Assembly: GCF_004168625.1 (NCBI RefSeq)
Contig: NZ_SDWW01000016.1
Span: forward strand, 1-64,000
DNA length: 64,000 bases
Direction: 5' to 3'
Origin: Pengzhenrongella frigida
Lineage (GTDB): Bacteria; Actinomycetota; Actinomycetes; Actinomycetales; Cellulomonadaceae
Positions 50,191 to 60,143 of this stretch are shown here, piece after piece (the first letter of the stretch is position 1; each line of letters begins with the position of its first letter). The position numbers and the translations under genes were made by a program. The notes beneath the pieces were generated by a model that saw only the letters and a list, made by a program, of their open reading frames with translations, ran no database searches and was not told the DNA's origin.

Positions 50191-51734
50191 GGCTGCTCGA
50201 GCGCGGACGCGCCACCGGTCGTGGCGACGAGCGTGTGCAAGCCGTCTTCGGGTGCGCCCAGGGGCAGCTCGTTCTGCTCGATCAGATGCTTGCCGAGTCG
50301 CGCTGACGGCGGCAGCTCGATCGGGTAGGTGCCGGTGAAGCAGGCGGTGCACAGCTGCGCGACCGGCTGCTCGGTCGCGGCCACCATGCCTTCGAGCGAG
50401 ATGTAGCCGAGCGAGTCCGCGCCGAGGGATGCGCCGACCTCGGCGGGGCTGAGGCCCGTCGCGATGAGTTCGGCGCGGGAGGCGAAGTCGATGCCGTAGA
50501 AGCACGGCCACTTCACCGGCGGGGAGGAGATGCGCACGTGCACCTCGGCGGCGCCCGCCTCGCGGAGCATCCGGATCAGGGCGCGCTGGGTGTTGCCCCG
50601 CACGATGGAGTCGTCGACCACGACGATCCGCTGGCCGCGGATCACCTCGCGCAGCGGGTTGAGCTTGAGCCGGATGCCAAGCTGCCGGAGCGTCTGGGAG
50701 GGCTGGATGAAGGTGCGACCCACGTAGGCGTTCTTGGTCAGCCCCTGCGCGAACCGGATGCCGGACTCCGCGGCGTACCCGACCGCGGCCGGGGTGCCGG
50801 ACTCCGGGACCGGGATGACGATGTCCGCCTCGACCGGGAACTCCCGCGCCAGCTGGCGCCCCATCTCCACGCGGGAGGAGTGCACCGACCGGCCGGCGAT
50901 CGAGGTGTCCGGCCGAGCCAGGTAGACGTACTCGAACACGCAGCCGGCCCGGTCCACCGGGGCGAACCGCTCCGAGCGCAGTCCGTCGGCGTCGATGCAG
51001 ATCAGCTCGCCCGGTTCGACCTCGCGCACGAACGACGCCCCGACGATGTCGAGCGCGGAGGTCTCGCTCGCGACCACCCAGCCGCGCTCGAGGCGGCCGA
51101 GCACGAGCGGCCGCACGCCCTGCGGGTCGCGAGCGGCGTACAGCGTGCGCTCGTCCATGAACACCAGGGAGAACGCGCCGCGCAGGCGAGGCAGGACCTC
51201 GCGCGCCGTCATCTCGAGGGTGTGGTCCGGGTCGCCCGCGAGCAGAGCGGTCACCAGGGCCGTGTCGGTCGTGTTGCCGCGGGCCAGCTCACCGCGACGC
51301 TGCGCGCCGTAGCGCTCCGCGACGAGATCGACGAGCTCGCCGGTGTTGGTGAGGTTGCCGTTGTGCGCGAGGGCGATCGTGCCGCCCGCCGTGGCGCCGA
51401 GCGTCGGCTGGGCGTTCTCCCAGGTGCTGGCACCGGTGGTGGAGTACCGCGTGTGCCCAATGGCGAGGTATCCGGTCAGCGCGTTGAGCGCGGTCTCGTC
51501 GAAGACCTGCGACACCAGCCCCATGTCCTTGTAGACGAGCAGCTGCTCGCCGTTGGACGTGGCGATGCCGGCAGACTCCTGCCCGCGATGCTGCAGCGCG
51601 TACAGGCCGAAGTAGGCGAGCTTGGCCACCTCCTCGCCGGGCGCCCAGACGCCGAAGACCCCGCAGGCATCCTGCGGGCCCTTCTCGCCGGGTAGGAGGT
51701 CGTGTGAAAGAAGTCCGTCTCCGCGGGGGGCCAC
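50187..51734 (-). CDS. purF: amidophosphoribosyltransferase
   Basis: 515 aa. First committed purine step. Propeptide of about 23 residues, then the nucleophile Cys24 in QDACGVFG. PRTase motif VVVDDSIVRGNT and LCTACFTG near the C-terminus match PurF; the conserved cysteines fit the Fe-S type. GTG start with no ribosome site visible. Adjacent to purM, with purL 4 kb away on the same strand. Confidence 0.94.
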   Translation of the reverse strand: MAPRGDGLLSHDLLPGEKGPQDACGVFGVWAPGEEVAKLAYFGLYALQHRGQESAGIATSNGEQLLVYKDMGLVSQVFDETALNALTGYLAIGHTRYSTTGASTWENAQPTLGATAGGTIALAHNGNLTNTGELVDLVAERYGAQRRGELARGNTTDTALVTALLAGDPDHTLEMTAREVLPRLRGAFSLVFMDERTLYAARDPQGVRPLVLGRLERGWVVASETSALDIVGASFVREVEPGELICIDADGLRSERFAPVDRAGCVFEYVYLARPDTSIAGRSVHSSRVEMGRQLAREFPVEADIVIPVPESGTPAAVGYAAESGIRFAQGLTKNAYVGRTFIQPSQTLRQLGIRLKLNPLREVIRGQRIVVVDDSIVRGNTQRALIRMLREAGAAEVHVRISSPPVKWPCFYGIDFASRAELIATGLSPAEVGASLGADSLGYISLEGMVAATEQPVAQLCTACFTGTYPIELPPSARLGKHLIEQNELPLGAPEDGLHTLVATTGGASALEQP

Positions 51735-51800
51735 GGGTCAATGGTTGCACAGGCCGCTGGTCGGTCCGGAACCCGCCCACGGTGGCGGGTCAGGGGACCG

Positions 51801-52154
51801 TCACGGGCGGGGATCGCCGCCGGGACGGGGCTCGCCGTCGGGACGGGGCTCGACGCGGCGGTCGGTGCGGCGGTCGGTGCGGCGCTGGCTGCGCCGGTCC
51901 ACGACCACCGCGAGCCCGCCCCCGATCAGCGCGCCGACCACGGCGAGCCCGAGGGCCGTCAGCGCGATCACGGCGGCTCGCGGTGAGCCCTCGCTCGCGG
52001 GCGTGAGCGCCGCCGCCAGCACCCCGACGATCGCCCCGATCAGCACGCCGGCTCGGATGAACGCGCCGAACCGGGGCGCGTGGCGAACGACGGCGGTCTC
52101 CACGACGCGCGGGAGATCGTCGTCGGGCATGGGGGTTGGCTGCTGGCTGCTCAC
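51801..52154 (-). CDS. small membrane protein of unknown function
   Basis: 117 aa. Two hydrophobic helices (FIRAGVLIGAIVGVLAAALT, VIALTALGLAVVGALIGGG) and a C-terminus rich in Arg/Pro/Asp repeats (RRTDRRTDRRVEPRPDGEP). No family recognised. GTG 52154 is 8 bases after TAGCGT; ATG 52130 is the alternative. Confidence 0.6.
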   Translation of the reverse strand: MSSQQPTPMPDDDLPRVVETAVVRHAPRFGAFIRAGVLIGAIVGVLAAALTPASEGSPRAAVIALTALGLAVVGALIGGGLAVVVDRRSQRRTDRRTDRRVEPRPDGEPRPGGDPRP

Positions 52155-52162
52155 GCTGGCAG

Positions 52163-52168
52163 ACGCTA
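52163..52168 (-). promoter_or_regulatory. -10 of possible leaderless membrane-protein gene
   Basis: TAGCGT (minus strand), 8 bases before GTG 52154. Confidence 0.35.
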
Positions 52169-52341
52169 CGCGACGCGGTCCGTCCGCGCCGTCCGCCGGT
52201 GTCAGCAGCCGCAGCTGGTGCTGGAGGGGCGGCTGTGCAGGATGGGACGTCACGTGCACCCCACCCGCACCGCCCGTCACACGCGCGGCTGTGGGCACCG
52301 CGCGCACGCACGAAGCGCGCGATCGGTGGCGGCCGGACAGG

Positions 52342-52725
52342 TCAGCGGTCGCGGGTACGGGCCGCCTGGAGGGGGAGGTTCGCGGCCAGGTCGGCCCGCT
52401 CGCCGGAGGCCGAGACTCGCCCCTGCCCGACGGCGTCCGCCCAGCTCAGCAGGCCGCAGGCCAGGGCGAGCCACGTAGCGGGGTCCGTCTCGACGACGTT
52501 CGGCGGAGTACCACGGGTGTGCCGAGGACCCCCGAGGGCCTGGACAGCGCCGTCGGGCGGGACCCGTACCTCGACGGAGTGCCCCGGCGCGACCTCCGCC
52601 AGCTCCTCGAGCGTGAACCGCACGGCGGTCCGGATCACGGTGCGCGGTGCGGCCGCGGGATCAGCCCGCCAGGCTGCGAGCGCAGCTCGACCGTCGACGG
52701 GATCGGTACGGCGGCGCGGGGGCAT
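52342..52725 (-). CDS. sterol-carrier-like protein
   Basis: 127 aa. [20 protein letters not shown] and [19 protein letters not shown] match the actinobacterial sterol-carrier-family protein usually encoded next to purF. Exact ligand unknown. ATG 52725 follows TAGCCT after 7 bases (leaderless). Confidence 0.8.
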   Translation of the reverse strand: MPPRRRTDPVDGRAALAAWRADPAAAPRTVIRTAVRFTLEELAEVAPGHSVEVRVPPDGAVQALGGPRHTRGTPPNVVETDPATWLALACGLLSWADAVGQGRVSASGERADLAANLPLQAARTRDR

Positions 52726-52732
52726 GACGTCA

Positions 52733-52738
52733 AGGCTA
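52733..52738 (-). promoter_or_regulatory. -10 of leaderless sterol-carrier-like gene
   Basis: TAGCCT (minus strand), 7 bases before ATG 52725. Confidence 0.4.
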
Positions 52739-52810
52739 GGCGTGCGCACACGCGCAGCGGGCACGGGCCCGGCTCAAGCGCACCCGGCGCTCACGAGGCC
52801 TCACGGCTCC

Positions 52811-53131
52811 GGGGGGGGGCGGGGGGCAAGGGGTGGGGGCTCGGAGCTCGGGTCTGGGGTCGAAGTCGGGTCTGGGGTCGGAGCTCGGGTTGGGCTCGGA
52901 GCTCGGGGGTCTGGGCTCGGGCGACGGGGCTCGGGGTCTGGGCTCGGGGTCTGGGCTCGGGGATCGGGGGGCAAGGGGTTGGGGCTCGGAGCTCGGGTCT
53001 GGGGTCGAAGTCGGGTCTGGGGTCGGAGCTCGGGTTGGGCTCGGAGCTCGGAGGTCAGGGCTCGGGGATCGGGGGTCAGGGCTCGGAGTTCGCGGGTCGG
53101 GGGGTCGGGGATCGGGGCTCGAGCTCGGGGC
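52811..53131. repeat. G-rich degenerate repeat tract
   Basis: Units built from GGGCTCGG, GGTCTGGG and GGAGCTCGG fill about 320 bases. An 82-base segment at 52825-52906 recurs at 52970-53051 with one mismatch (offset 145). Starts with runs of 9, 6, 4 and 5 G. Plus-strand G runs could form quadruplexes. It is intergenic, between rsgA and the sterol-carrier gene. Confidence 0.85.
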
Positions 53132-54265
53132 TCACCGGGCACGCATCTGGCGACGGTGCGACGCGGCCCGCTGCTTCCAGAGCGCGGTCTCCGCCGCAGC
53201 CAGCCGATGGTCCGCTCGTCGTGCCTGCCACGCCGCCTCGCGGGCGACCCGCCGCCAGCTGTCGAACCGGCGCGCGGAGAGCTCGCCGGACTCGAGCGCG
53301 GCCTGCACCGCACACCCCGGCTCTCGGTCGTGCGCGCAGTCGTTGAACCGGCAGCGCTCGGCGAGTGCCGTGATGTCCGCGAACGCGGCCCCGACGGCGT
53401 CCTCGCCACCGACGACCCCGACCGCACGCAGCCCCGGGGTGTCGATCAGCACCGCGCCGGAGTCGAGCACGACAAGCTCGCGGTGCGTGGTCGTGTGGCG
53501 CCCCTTCCCATCCGCGCGCAGGGCACCGGTGGCCATCAGCTCGCGGCCCACGAGGGCGTTGAGGAGGGTCGACTTCCCCGCCCCGGAGGTGCCGACGATC
53601 ACCACGGTGATCCCGGGCGACAGCAGCGCGCGCAGGGGCTCGAGTCCGGTCCCCGCCGTCGCACTGACCACATGCACATCGACGCCGGGCGCGACTGCGG
53701 CCACCTGCGCCGCAGATCGCGCGCCGTCGGCCACGAGGTCCGCCTTCGTCAGGACGACCACGGGCCGGGCGCCCGACCGCCAGGCGAGCATGAGCAGCCG
53801 CTCGATCCGGCCGGGCTCGGGCTCCGGGGCGAGATGCTCGGCGACGAGGACGACGTCGACGTTGGCCGCGAGCGCCTGAGTGCGCGCCGTGCCGCCGGCC
53901 GAGTCCCGCACGAGCACGGTGCGGCGCGGCAGGAGCTCCAGGAGGGTGGTGCCACCGTCCGCCCTCGTTCCGGTCAGGACGTAGTCGCCCACGGTGGGGA
54001 CGTGGCGCGCGCCGTCGGCGTCGGGGACGAGCCCGTCCCGGTCGAGCGCGACCCGGACCGGCGACGGGGACGAGGTCGAGTCGAGGTCGGGCGGCAGCGG
54101 GGCCGCACGCGCGACCGCGCCGGCCAGGGGCGCCCCGCCGGCCGCCGGAGCCGGAGAGCCGGACGGATCGCCGGCGGTCGCCGCGTCTGCCCCAGCAGGC
54201 AGGAGGAGCACAGCACCTCGGTCGACCCGAACGACCCGCGCGACGCACGCTGAGGAATCAGCCAT
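53132..54265 (-). CDS. rsgA: ribosome small subunit GTPase RsgA
   Basis: 377 aa circularly permuted GTPase that aids 30S maturation. TKAD (G4) precedes GTSGAGKST (G1) and DTPG (G3), and a zinc knuckle CRFNDCAHDREPGC follows. OB-fold at the N-terminus with a Ser/Pro/Ala insert near 30-60. ATG 54265 probably leaderless (TAGCGT 6 bases upstream). Confidence 0.93.
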   Translation of the reverse strand: MADSSACVARVVRVDRGAVLLLPAGADAATAGDPSGSPAPAAGGAPLAGAVARAAPLPPDLDSTSSPSPVRVALDRDGLVPDADGARHVPTVGDYVLTGTRADGGTTLLELLPRRTVLVRDSAGGTARTQALAANVDVVLVAEHLAPEPEPGRIERLLMLAWRSGARPVVVLTKADLVADGARSAAQVAAVAPGVDVHVVSATAGTGLEPLRALLSPGITVVIVGTSGAGKSTLLNALVGRELMATGALRADGKGRHTTTHRELVVLDSGAVLIDTPGLRAVGVVGGEDAVGAAFADITALAERCRFNDCAHDREPGCAVQAALESGELSARRFDSWRRVAREAAWQARRADHRLAAAETALWKQRAASHRRQMRAR

Positions 54266-54271
54266 GCTCCG

Positions 54272-54277
54272 ACGCTA
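54272..54277 (-). promoter_or_regulatory. -10 of leaderless rsgA
   Basis: TAGCGT (minus strand), 6 bases before ATG 54265. Confidence 0.4.
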
Positions 54278-54374
54278 GGTCGGGTCGCCGCGGGTCGCCA
54301 TCGAATATTCGGCCCCGGCCGACCACCCGCTACCGCGCGGCACCCGGACGTGCGGCGAGGGCGGCGCGCCAGGC

Positions 54375-55175
54375 TCAGGCGCGAGCCGCCTTGACCGCGG
54401 CCCGGACCATCGCGGCGTCGGTGACGTCGTAGTTGCCCGTCCCGCCGCCCGGACCGGCCGGGCCGGGGTCGACGGCCGCGCGCCGGGCGGATAGGTGCAC
54501 GGCGTCGACCCCCGTGACGAGCAGCGCGCCGACGTGCTGCGTCCGGATCCGTCCGCCGGCCATGATCTGCACGCGGCCCCTCGTCGCCGCGGCGTGCGCG
54601 GCGGCCGCCTTGAGGCCGACGCGGCCGTCGATCGCGCGCGCTGCACCACCCGAGGTCAGCACCCGGGTCACCCCGAGCTCGGCGAGCTGGTCGAGCGCGA
54701 CCAGGGGGTTTGCCACCACGTCGAACGCGCGGTGGAACGTCACGGTCGCCCCGTCCGCGGCGGCGACCAACGCCGCGATGGCGTCGACGTCGACGTCGCC
54801 GCAGGTGGTCAGCGCACCGACGACCACACCCGCAGCCCCGGTGCGCACGACCGCTCGCACGTCCCGGACCAGCACGTCGAGCTCCGCGGCGTCGTAGGTG
54901 AATCCCCCGGGGCGCGTGCGGATGAGTGCGTGCACGGGGATCCCGATCGCCGCGGCCGCCTCGACCAGGCCGATCGGCGGGGTGAGCCCGCCGGTCTCCC
55001 CGAGCGCCACGCACAGCTCGACCCGGTCGGCGCCGGCGGCCTGCGCGATGCACACCCCGGCGACGTCCTGCACGGCGATCTCGACCGCGGGCTGGGGCAC
55101 CAGGACCCAGGTCACCCCGGGCCGCGGCGCCGCAGCGCCGGTCTCGTCCGGCGTCGAAGCAGCGTCACTGGTCAC
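54375..55175 (-). CDS. cutC: CutC-like protein
   Basis: 266 aa TIM barrel. ADRVELCVALGETGGLTP, TFHRAFDVV and VLTSGGAARA are CutC signatures. Once linked to copper, its true role is disputed. GTG 55175 start behind GGGAGA. On the same strand as purL upstream, with a 60-base gap. Confidence 0.9.
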   Translation of the reverse strand: MTSDAASTPDETGAAAPRPGVTWVLVPQPAVEIAVQDVAGVCIAQAAGADRVELCVALGETGGLTPPIGLVEAAAAIGIPVHALIRTRPGGFTYDAAELDVLVRDVRAVVRTGAAGVVVGALTTCGDVDVDAIAALVAAADGATVTFHRAFDVVANPLVALDQLAELGVTRVLTSGGAARAIDGRVGLKAAAAHAAATRGRVQIMAGGRIRTQHVGALLVTGVDAVHLSARRAAVDPGPAGPGGGTGNYDVTDAAMVRAAVKAARA

Positions 55176-55235
55176 AGGTGGCGTCTCCCGTCTTCTCGGT
55201 GCGGGCGCCGGACCACGCGTCCAGCGCCGGACGCG

Positions 55236-57596
55236 TCATCCGAAGTACCTCGGCAGGGTCGCGTCCGAGGCCGCCCGCGCCTCCGCGAGCGGCACGGTGA
55301 ACAGGTCGGCGACCTCGACGGCGGGCGCCGGGGCGTCGCCGTGGTGGTCGGCGCCGGACAGCGGGGCGTCGGCGGTGACCCCGAGCTTGAGCAGCGGGAA
55401 GCCGCGCGCACCGCACAGGTCGGCGAACCGGACCTCCTCCGAGCGCGGCACGGCCACGATCGCGCGCGCCGTCGACTCGGAGAACAAGGCCTCGAACGGC
55501 GTGATGCCGTCCCGGGCGCACAGCGCGTCGACGCTCACGCGCACCCCCGTGCCGTACCGCAGCGAGGACTCGACGAGCGCCTGCGCGAGGCCGCCCTCCG
55601 AGAGGTCGTGCGCGGCGTCGATCAGGTGGTCCCGCGAGGCGTTGATGAGAATCTCGGCGAGCGTGCGCTCGGCGGCCAGGTCGACGCGCGGCGGCACCCC
55701 GCCGAGGTGCGCGTGCGCGACGTCGGCCCAGGCCGACCCGTCGAGCTCGGCACGGGTGACGCCGAGCAGGTAGACCGACAGCCCGGGTGCCGTCCACCCG
55801 GAGTTCGTGGCCCGCGCGACGTCGTCCAGCACGCCGAGGACGCCGACGACGGGCGTCGGGTGGATCGACGAGTCGATCTTGCCGGCCTCCCCGGTGCCGT
55901 TGTAGAGCGAGACGTTGCCGCCGGTCACCGGGATGCCGAGCACCTGGCAGCCGTCCGCGAGGCCGCGCACGGCCTCGACGAGCTGCCACATGGCGTCGGG
56001 GTCCTCGGGCGAGCCGAAGTTGAGGCAGTCCGTGACCGCGAGCGGCCGCGCACCCGTCGTGGCGACGTTGCGGTAGGACTCCGCGAGCGCGAGCTGGGCA
56101 CCGGTGTACGGGTCGAGCTTCGTGTAGCGGCCGTTGGCGTCGGTCGACAGCGCGACCCCCAGGCCGGTGACCTCGTCGACGCGCACGACGCCGCCGTCGT
56201 CGGGCTGGGCGAGCTTGGTGTTGCCCTGCACGTAGCGGTCGTACTGGTCGGTGACCCACGCCTTGGACGCGAGGTTCGGCGAGGCGAGCAGCGCGAGCAG
56301 GGTGGCGCGCAGCTCGGCGGGGGTGCCGGGCCGGGCGAGGCCCGCGGCCACGACGGTGTCGGCCACGAGGGCGTCCTGCCAGGCCGGACGCGCGAACGGG
56401 CGGTGGTAGACCGGCCCGTCGTGCGCGACCGTGCGCGGCGGGACGTCGACGACGGTCTCACCCTTGAAGTCGATGACCAGGCGGCCGGTCTCGGTGACCT
56501 CGCCCAGCACCGCGGTCTCGACGTCCCACTTCTCGGTGATCGCGAGGAACGCGTCCAGCAGGTCGGGGCGGACCACCGCCATCATGCGTTCCTGCGACTC
56601 CGACATGAGGATCTCCTCGGCGCGCAGCGAGGGATCGCGCAGCGGGACGAGGTCGAGGTCGACGTGCATGCCGCCGTCGCCCGCGCTGGCCAGCTCCGAC
56701 GTCGCGCACGACAGCCCGGCACCGCCGAGGTCCTGGATCCCCTCGACGACCTTGGCCGCGAACAGCTCCAGGCAGCACTCGATGAGCACCTTCTCCTGGA
56801 AGGGGTCCCCGACCTGGACGCTCGGGCGCTTCGCGGCCGACTTGCCGTGCTCGTCGAAGGTCTCCGACGCGAGCACCGAGACGCCGCCGATGCCGTCGCC
56901 ACCGGTGCGTGCACCGAACAGGACGATCTTGTTGCCGACGCCGGACGCGTTGGCGAGGTGGATGTCCTCGTGCCGCATCGACCCGACGCACAGCGCGTTG
57001 ACCAGCGGGTTGCCCTGGTAGGACGGGTCGAACACGAGCTCCCCGCCGATGTTGGGCAGGCCCAGGCTGTTGCCGTACCCGCCGACGCCGGAGACGATCC
57101 CGTGCACCACGCGCGGGGTGTCCGGGTGGTCGATCGCGCCGAAGCGCAGCTGGTCCATGACCGCGATCGGGCGCGCGCCCATCGCCATGATGTCGCGCAC
57201 GATGCCGCCGACGCCGGTCGCGGCGCCCTGGTACGGCTCGACGAAGCTTGGGTGGTTGTGGCTCTCGACCTTGAACGTCACGGCCCAGCCGTCGCCGATG
57301 TCGACCACGCCCGCGTTCTCGCCGATGCCGACGAGCAGGTGCTCGCGCATCGCGTCGGTGGTCTTCTCGCCGAACTGCGCCAGGTGGATCTTGGAGGACT
57401 TGTACGAGCAGTGCTCGGACCACATCACGGAGTACATCGCGAGCTCGGCTGCGGTGGGCCGGCGGTCGAGGATGTCGCGGATGCGCTGGTACTCGTCGGG
57501 CTTGAGGCCGAGATCAGCCCAGGGCTGTGGCGCCTCGGGGGTCGCGGTCGCGTGCGCGACTGTGTCGAGGAACGGGCGATCGGGTGCGGTGGTCAT
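55236..57596 (-). CDS. purL: phosphoribosylformylglycinamidine synthase II
   Basis: 786 aa. Converts FGAR to FGAM with glutamine-derived ammonia. [30 protein letters not shown] and [16 protein letters not shown] are hallmarks of the stand-alone (small) PurL. PurQ and PurS, which it needs, are not in this window. ATG 57596 behind AGGGA. Divergent from the LacI-type regulator. Confidence 0.94.
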   Translation of the reverse strand: MTTAPDRPFLDTVAHATATPEAPQPWADLGLKPDEYQRIRDILDRRPTAAELAMYSVMWSEHCSYKSSKIHLAQFGEKTTDAMREHLLVGIGENAGVVDIGDGWAVTFKVESHNHPSFVEPYQGAATGVGGIVRDIMAMGARPIAVMDQLRFGAIDHPDTPRVVHGIVSGVGGYGNSLGLPNIGGELVFDPSYQGNPLVNALCVGSMRHEDIHLANASGVGNKIVLFGARTGGDGIGGVSVLASETFDEHGKSAAKRPSVQVGDPFQEKVLIECCLELFAAKVVEGIQDLGGAGLSCATSELASAGDGGMHVDLDLVPLRDPSLRAEEILMSESQERMMAVVRPDLLDAFLAITEKWDVETAVLGEVTETGRLVIDFKGETVVDVPPRTVAHDGPVYHRPFARPAWQDALVADTVVAAGLARPGTPAELRATLLALLASPNLASKAWVTDQYDRYVQGNTKLAQPDDGGVVRVDEVTGLGVALSTDANGRYTKLDPYTGAQLALAESYRNVATTGARPLAVTDCLNFGSPEDPDAMWQLVEAVRGLADGCQVLGIPVTGGNVSLYNGTGEAGKIDSSIHPTPVVGVLGVLDDVARATNSGWTAPGLSVYLLGVTRAELDGSAWADVAHAHLGGVPPRVDLAAERTLAEILINASRDHLIDAAHDLSEGGLAQALVESSLRYGTGVRVSVDALCARDGITPFEALFSESTARAIVAVPRSEEVRFADLCGARGFPLLKLGVTADAPLSGADHHGDAPAPAVEVADLFTVPLAEARAASDATLPRYFG

Positions 57597-57763
57597 CGAT
57601 TCCCTGCCGTGTGGTCTGCCGGAGACCGCTTCAGGTTACCGGCGCCGACCGCGGGGCGGATCGGGCGTCCGGCATGCACCGGCTTGATGGTTGCCAGAAC
57701 CTCTGTTGGTCCTTGCGCGACCACGATTTGGACATTCCGGGTCCTCCGTGTGACCCTGATCAT

Positions 57764-58846
57764 ATGGAAGCGCTTCCCACCAATGAGGGTGACCCGGGGT
57801 CGACGTCGTCGTCGACGTCGGGTGCAGAAGCGGCCGCCGAACCCCACACCGTCACGATCTACGACGTCGCCCGGGCCGCCGGCGTCGGGATCGCCACCGT
57901 CTCCCGGGCCCTGCGGGGTTCGGCCCCGGTCGCCGACGCGACGCGCGCCAAGATCCTGCGCGTCGTCGACGAGCTGGGCTTCCGACCGAGCCACCTCGGC
58001 ACATCCCTCGCCGAGAAGCGGCACGCCGCCGCCGGCATCGTCTTCCCGGACCTGTCGGGGCCCTACTACGCCGAGGTCGTGATGGGCCACGAAGAGGCGG
58101 CCTCCCGCCTCGGGCGCAGCGTGCTGATCCAGGGGACGAACGGCCGGACCGACCCGATCGCCGCGGCGCGCGACCTCGCGGGAAGGGTCGACGGGCTCGT
58201 CGTCCTGGGCCGCACGGTCCCCGACGCCCTGGTCGAGGAGATCCTGGCGCAGGGCGTGCCCGTCGTGCTGCTCGCCCGGCCGTCCGTCGGCAACGCGGAC
58301 AGCCTGCGGGTGGACAACCTCACCGCGGCCCGCGCCCTCGGCGAGCACCTCGGCACCCACCACTTCGCCCAGGTCCGGTTCCTCGGGTCCCCCGACTCGT
58401 CGCACGACGTCGCCGAGCGCTGGGCCGGGATCTTCCAGGGCCTGGCGCGGTCCGCGACCCGCCTCGACCTGACGCCCTGCAACCTCGACGAGGAGTCGGG
58501 CACCCGGGTCGCCCGGGCCGTGCTCGCTGGGCCCGACCGACCGGACGCGCTCGTGTGTGCGAACGACGAGATCGCGCTCGGCGCCATCGTCGCGGCGGAG
58601 GAGGCCGGCCTCACGGTCGGCGTCGACATCGCGATCACCGGCTGGGACGACATCATGGCCGCCCGCCATGCCCGCCCCGGCCTCACCACCGTCCGCCAGC
58701 CCATGCGGCTGCTCGGAGCCCACGCGGCCGAGGTGCTCGACGAGCGCATCAGCCGAACCCGCACGACACCCCGGCACGAGATCCTGCCCGCCGAACTGGT
58801 GGTCCGGTCCAGCTGTGGTTCACACCCCCAAGGAGACAGACGATGA
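57764..58846 (+). CDS. LacI-family carbohydrate regulator
   Basis: 360 aa. HTH TIYDVARAAGVGIATVSRAL at residues 31-50, preceded by a 28-residue Ser/Thr/Ala-rich extension, then a sugar-binding core (GIVFPDLSGPYYAEVVMGHE). A LacI-type operator lies on the start codon, so autoregulation is likely. Four-base overlap with the binding-protein gene (ATGA) puts it in the operon it controls. The true start could be later; no other in-frame ATG precedes the HTH. Confidence 0.9.
   Translation: MEALPTNEGDPGSTSSSTSGAEAAAEPHTVTIYDVARAAGVGIATVSRALRGSAPVADATRAKILRVVDELGFRPSHLGTSLAEKRHAAAGIVFPDLSGPYYAEVVMGHEEAASRLGRSVLIQGTNGRTDPIAAARDLAGRVDGLVVLGRTVPDALVEEILAQGVPVVLLARPSVGNADSLRVDNLTAARALGEHLGTHHFAQVRFLGSPDSSHDVAERWAGIFQGLARSATRLDLTPCNLDEESGTRVARAVLAGPDRPDALVCANDEIALGAIVAAEEAGLTVGVDIAITGWDDIMAARHARPGLTTVRQPMRLLGAHAAEVLDERISRTRTTPRHEILPAELVVRSSCGSHPQGDRR
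57765..57778. promoter_or_regulatory. LacI-type operator at the regulator start codon
   Basis: TGGAAGCGCTTCCC, one base off a perfect palindrome with the central CG of sugar LacI operators. It covers codons 1-5 of the regulator. Confidence 0.7.
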
Positions 58847-60105
58847 GCAAGATCCTGCGCGTCAGCGTCGCCGCGCTCGCGGTGACCTCGATGCTGGCAC
58901 TGACCGGATGCGGACGCAGCGACGCCGCACCCGAAGGGGACACCTCGGCCGCCGCGGTCGCCGAGGGCGCGGCCACCGGAACGATCACCGTCTGGGCGAT
59001 GGGCACCGAGGGGGAGAAGCTCTCCGACTTCGCCGAGGCGTTCAGCGAGGAGAACCCGGACGCCACCGTCAAGGAGACCGCGATCCCGTGGGACGCCGCG
59101 CACGACAAGATCGCGACGGCGATCGCCGCCGACCAGACCCCCGACGTCTCCATGGTCGGGACGACCTGGATGGGCGAGTTCGCGTCGACCGGCGCGCTCG
59201 ACCCGACGCCCGACACCATCGCCGCCGACTCGTTCTTCCCCGGCGCCTGGGGCACGACCGTGGTCAACGACGTCGCCTACGGCATGCCGTGGTACGTCGA
59301 GACCCGGGTCATGTACGTCAACACCGCGGTGGCCGAGAAGGCCGGAGTGTCCCCCTCTCCGACCACGTGGGAGGAGCTGACGGCCACCTCCGCCGCCATG
59401 CAGGCGACGGGCGGCGCGGCGTCGGGCATCACCCTGCAGGCCGGGCAGCAGGGCGCGTGGCAGACGCTGATGCCGTTCGTCTGGCAGGCCGGCGGCGAGA
59501 TCCTCGACGCTGACGGCAACCTCACCCTCGACACCCCCGAGTTCGTCGAGGCGCTGGCGTACTACCAGTCCTTCTTCACCGACGGCGTCGCGCCGAAGGA
59601 CGTCCCCGTCGGCACGCTGGAGTCCGACTTCGTCGCCGGCAACATCGCGTCGTTCGTCTCCGGCCCGTGGCACGTCGGCATCCTCAACGAGGCCGGCTAC
59701 GAGGACTTCACCCTGTCCCCGCTGCCCAAGGGCAAGCAGCTCGCGTCCTTCATCGGCGGGAGCAACCTCGCGGTGTTCAAGAACGCCGAGAACCGCGACG
59801 GTGCCTGGAAGTTCATCGAGTGGTTGAGCCAGCCGGACACGCAGGCCGCCTGGTACGAGGCCACGAGCGACCTGCCGTCCGTCCCGGCCGCCTGGGAGTC
59901 CGGCGCGCTGGCCACCGACCCGCAGCTCGCCGTCTTCGGCACGCAGCTCGAGACCGCCGTCGCACCGCCGTCGGTCCCGAACTGGGAGCAGATCGCGACC
60001 GTGATCGACACCGAGCTCGAAAAGGTCACCAAGAGCGGGCTCGACCCGCAGGAGGCCGCCACGTCCATCCAGCAGCAGGCGGAGGCCATCGGGACCGGGC
60101 TGTGA
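58843..60105 (+). CDS. ABC transporter sugar-binding lipoprotein
   Basis: 420 aa. Lipobox LTGC with Cys23. ITVWAMGTEGEKLSDFAEAF and GNIASFVSGPWHVGILNEAG fit the family-1 (maltose-type) solute-binding proteins. Aromatic ligand-stacking residues (for example WTTW-like and PWYVE) suggest an oligosaccharide. AAGGAGA before ATG 58843. Confidence 0.93.
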   Translation: MSKILRVSVAALAVTSMLALTGCGRSDAAPEGDTSAAAVAEGAATGTITVWAMGTEGEKLSDFAEAFSEENPDATVKETAIPWDAAHDKIATAIAADQTPDVSMVGTTWMGEFASTGALDPTPDTIAADSFFPGAWGTTVVNDVAYGMPWYVETRVMYVNTAVAEKAGVSPSPTTWEELTATSAAMQATGGAASGITLQAGQQGAWQTLMPFVWQAGGEILDADGNLTLDTPEFVEALAYYQSFFTDGVAPKDVPVGTLESDFVAGNIASFVSGPWHVGILNEAGYEDFTLSPLPKGKQLASFIGGSNLAVFKNAENRDGAWKFIEWLSQPDTQAAWYEATSDLPSVPAAWESGALATDPQLAVFGTQLETAVAPPSVPNWEQIATVIDTELEKVTKSGLDPQEAATSIQQQAEAIGTGL

Positions 60106-60143
60106 ACCCCGGCACCCGAGACGAGACGACGGTCGTGTAGCTC

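Noticed and set aside
53076-54248. A 390-codon frame opposite phase to rsgA.
   Set aside because: rsgA carries the GTPase motifs in its frame; the other is low complexity and ends in the G-rich tract.
54495-58082. A 1195-codon plus-strand frame over cutC, purL and the LacI start.
   Set aside because: It cuts across three well-supported genes in other frames and strands.
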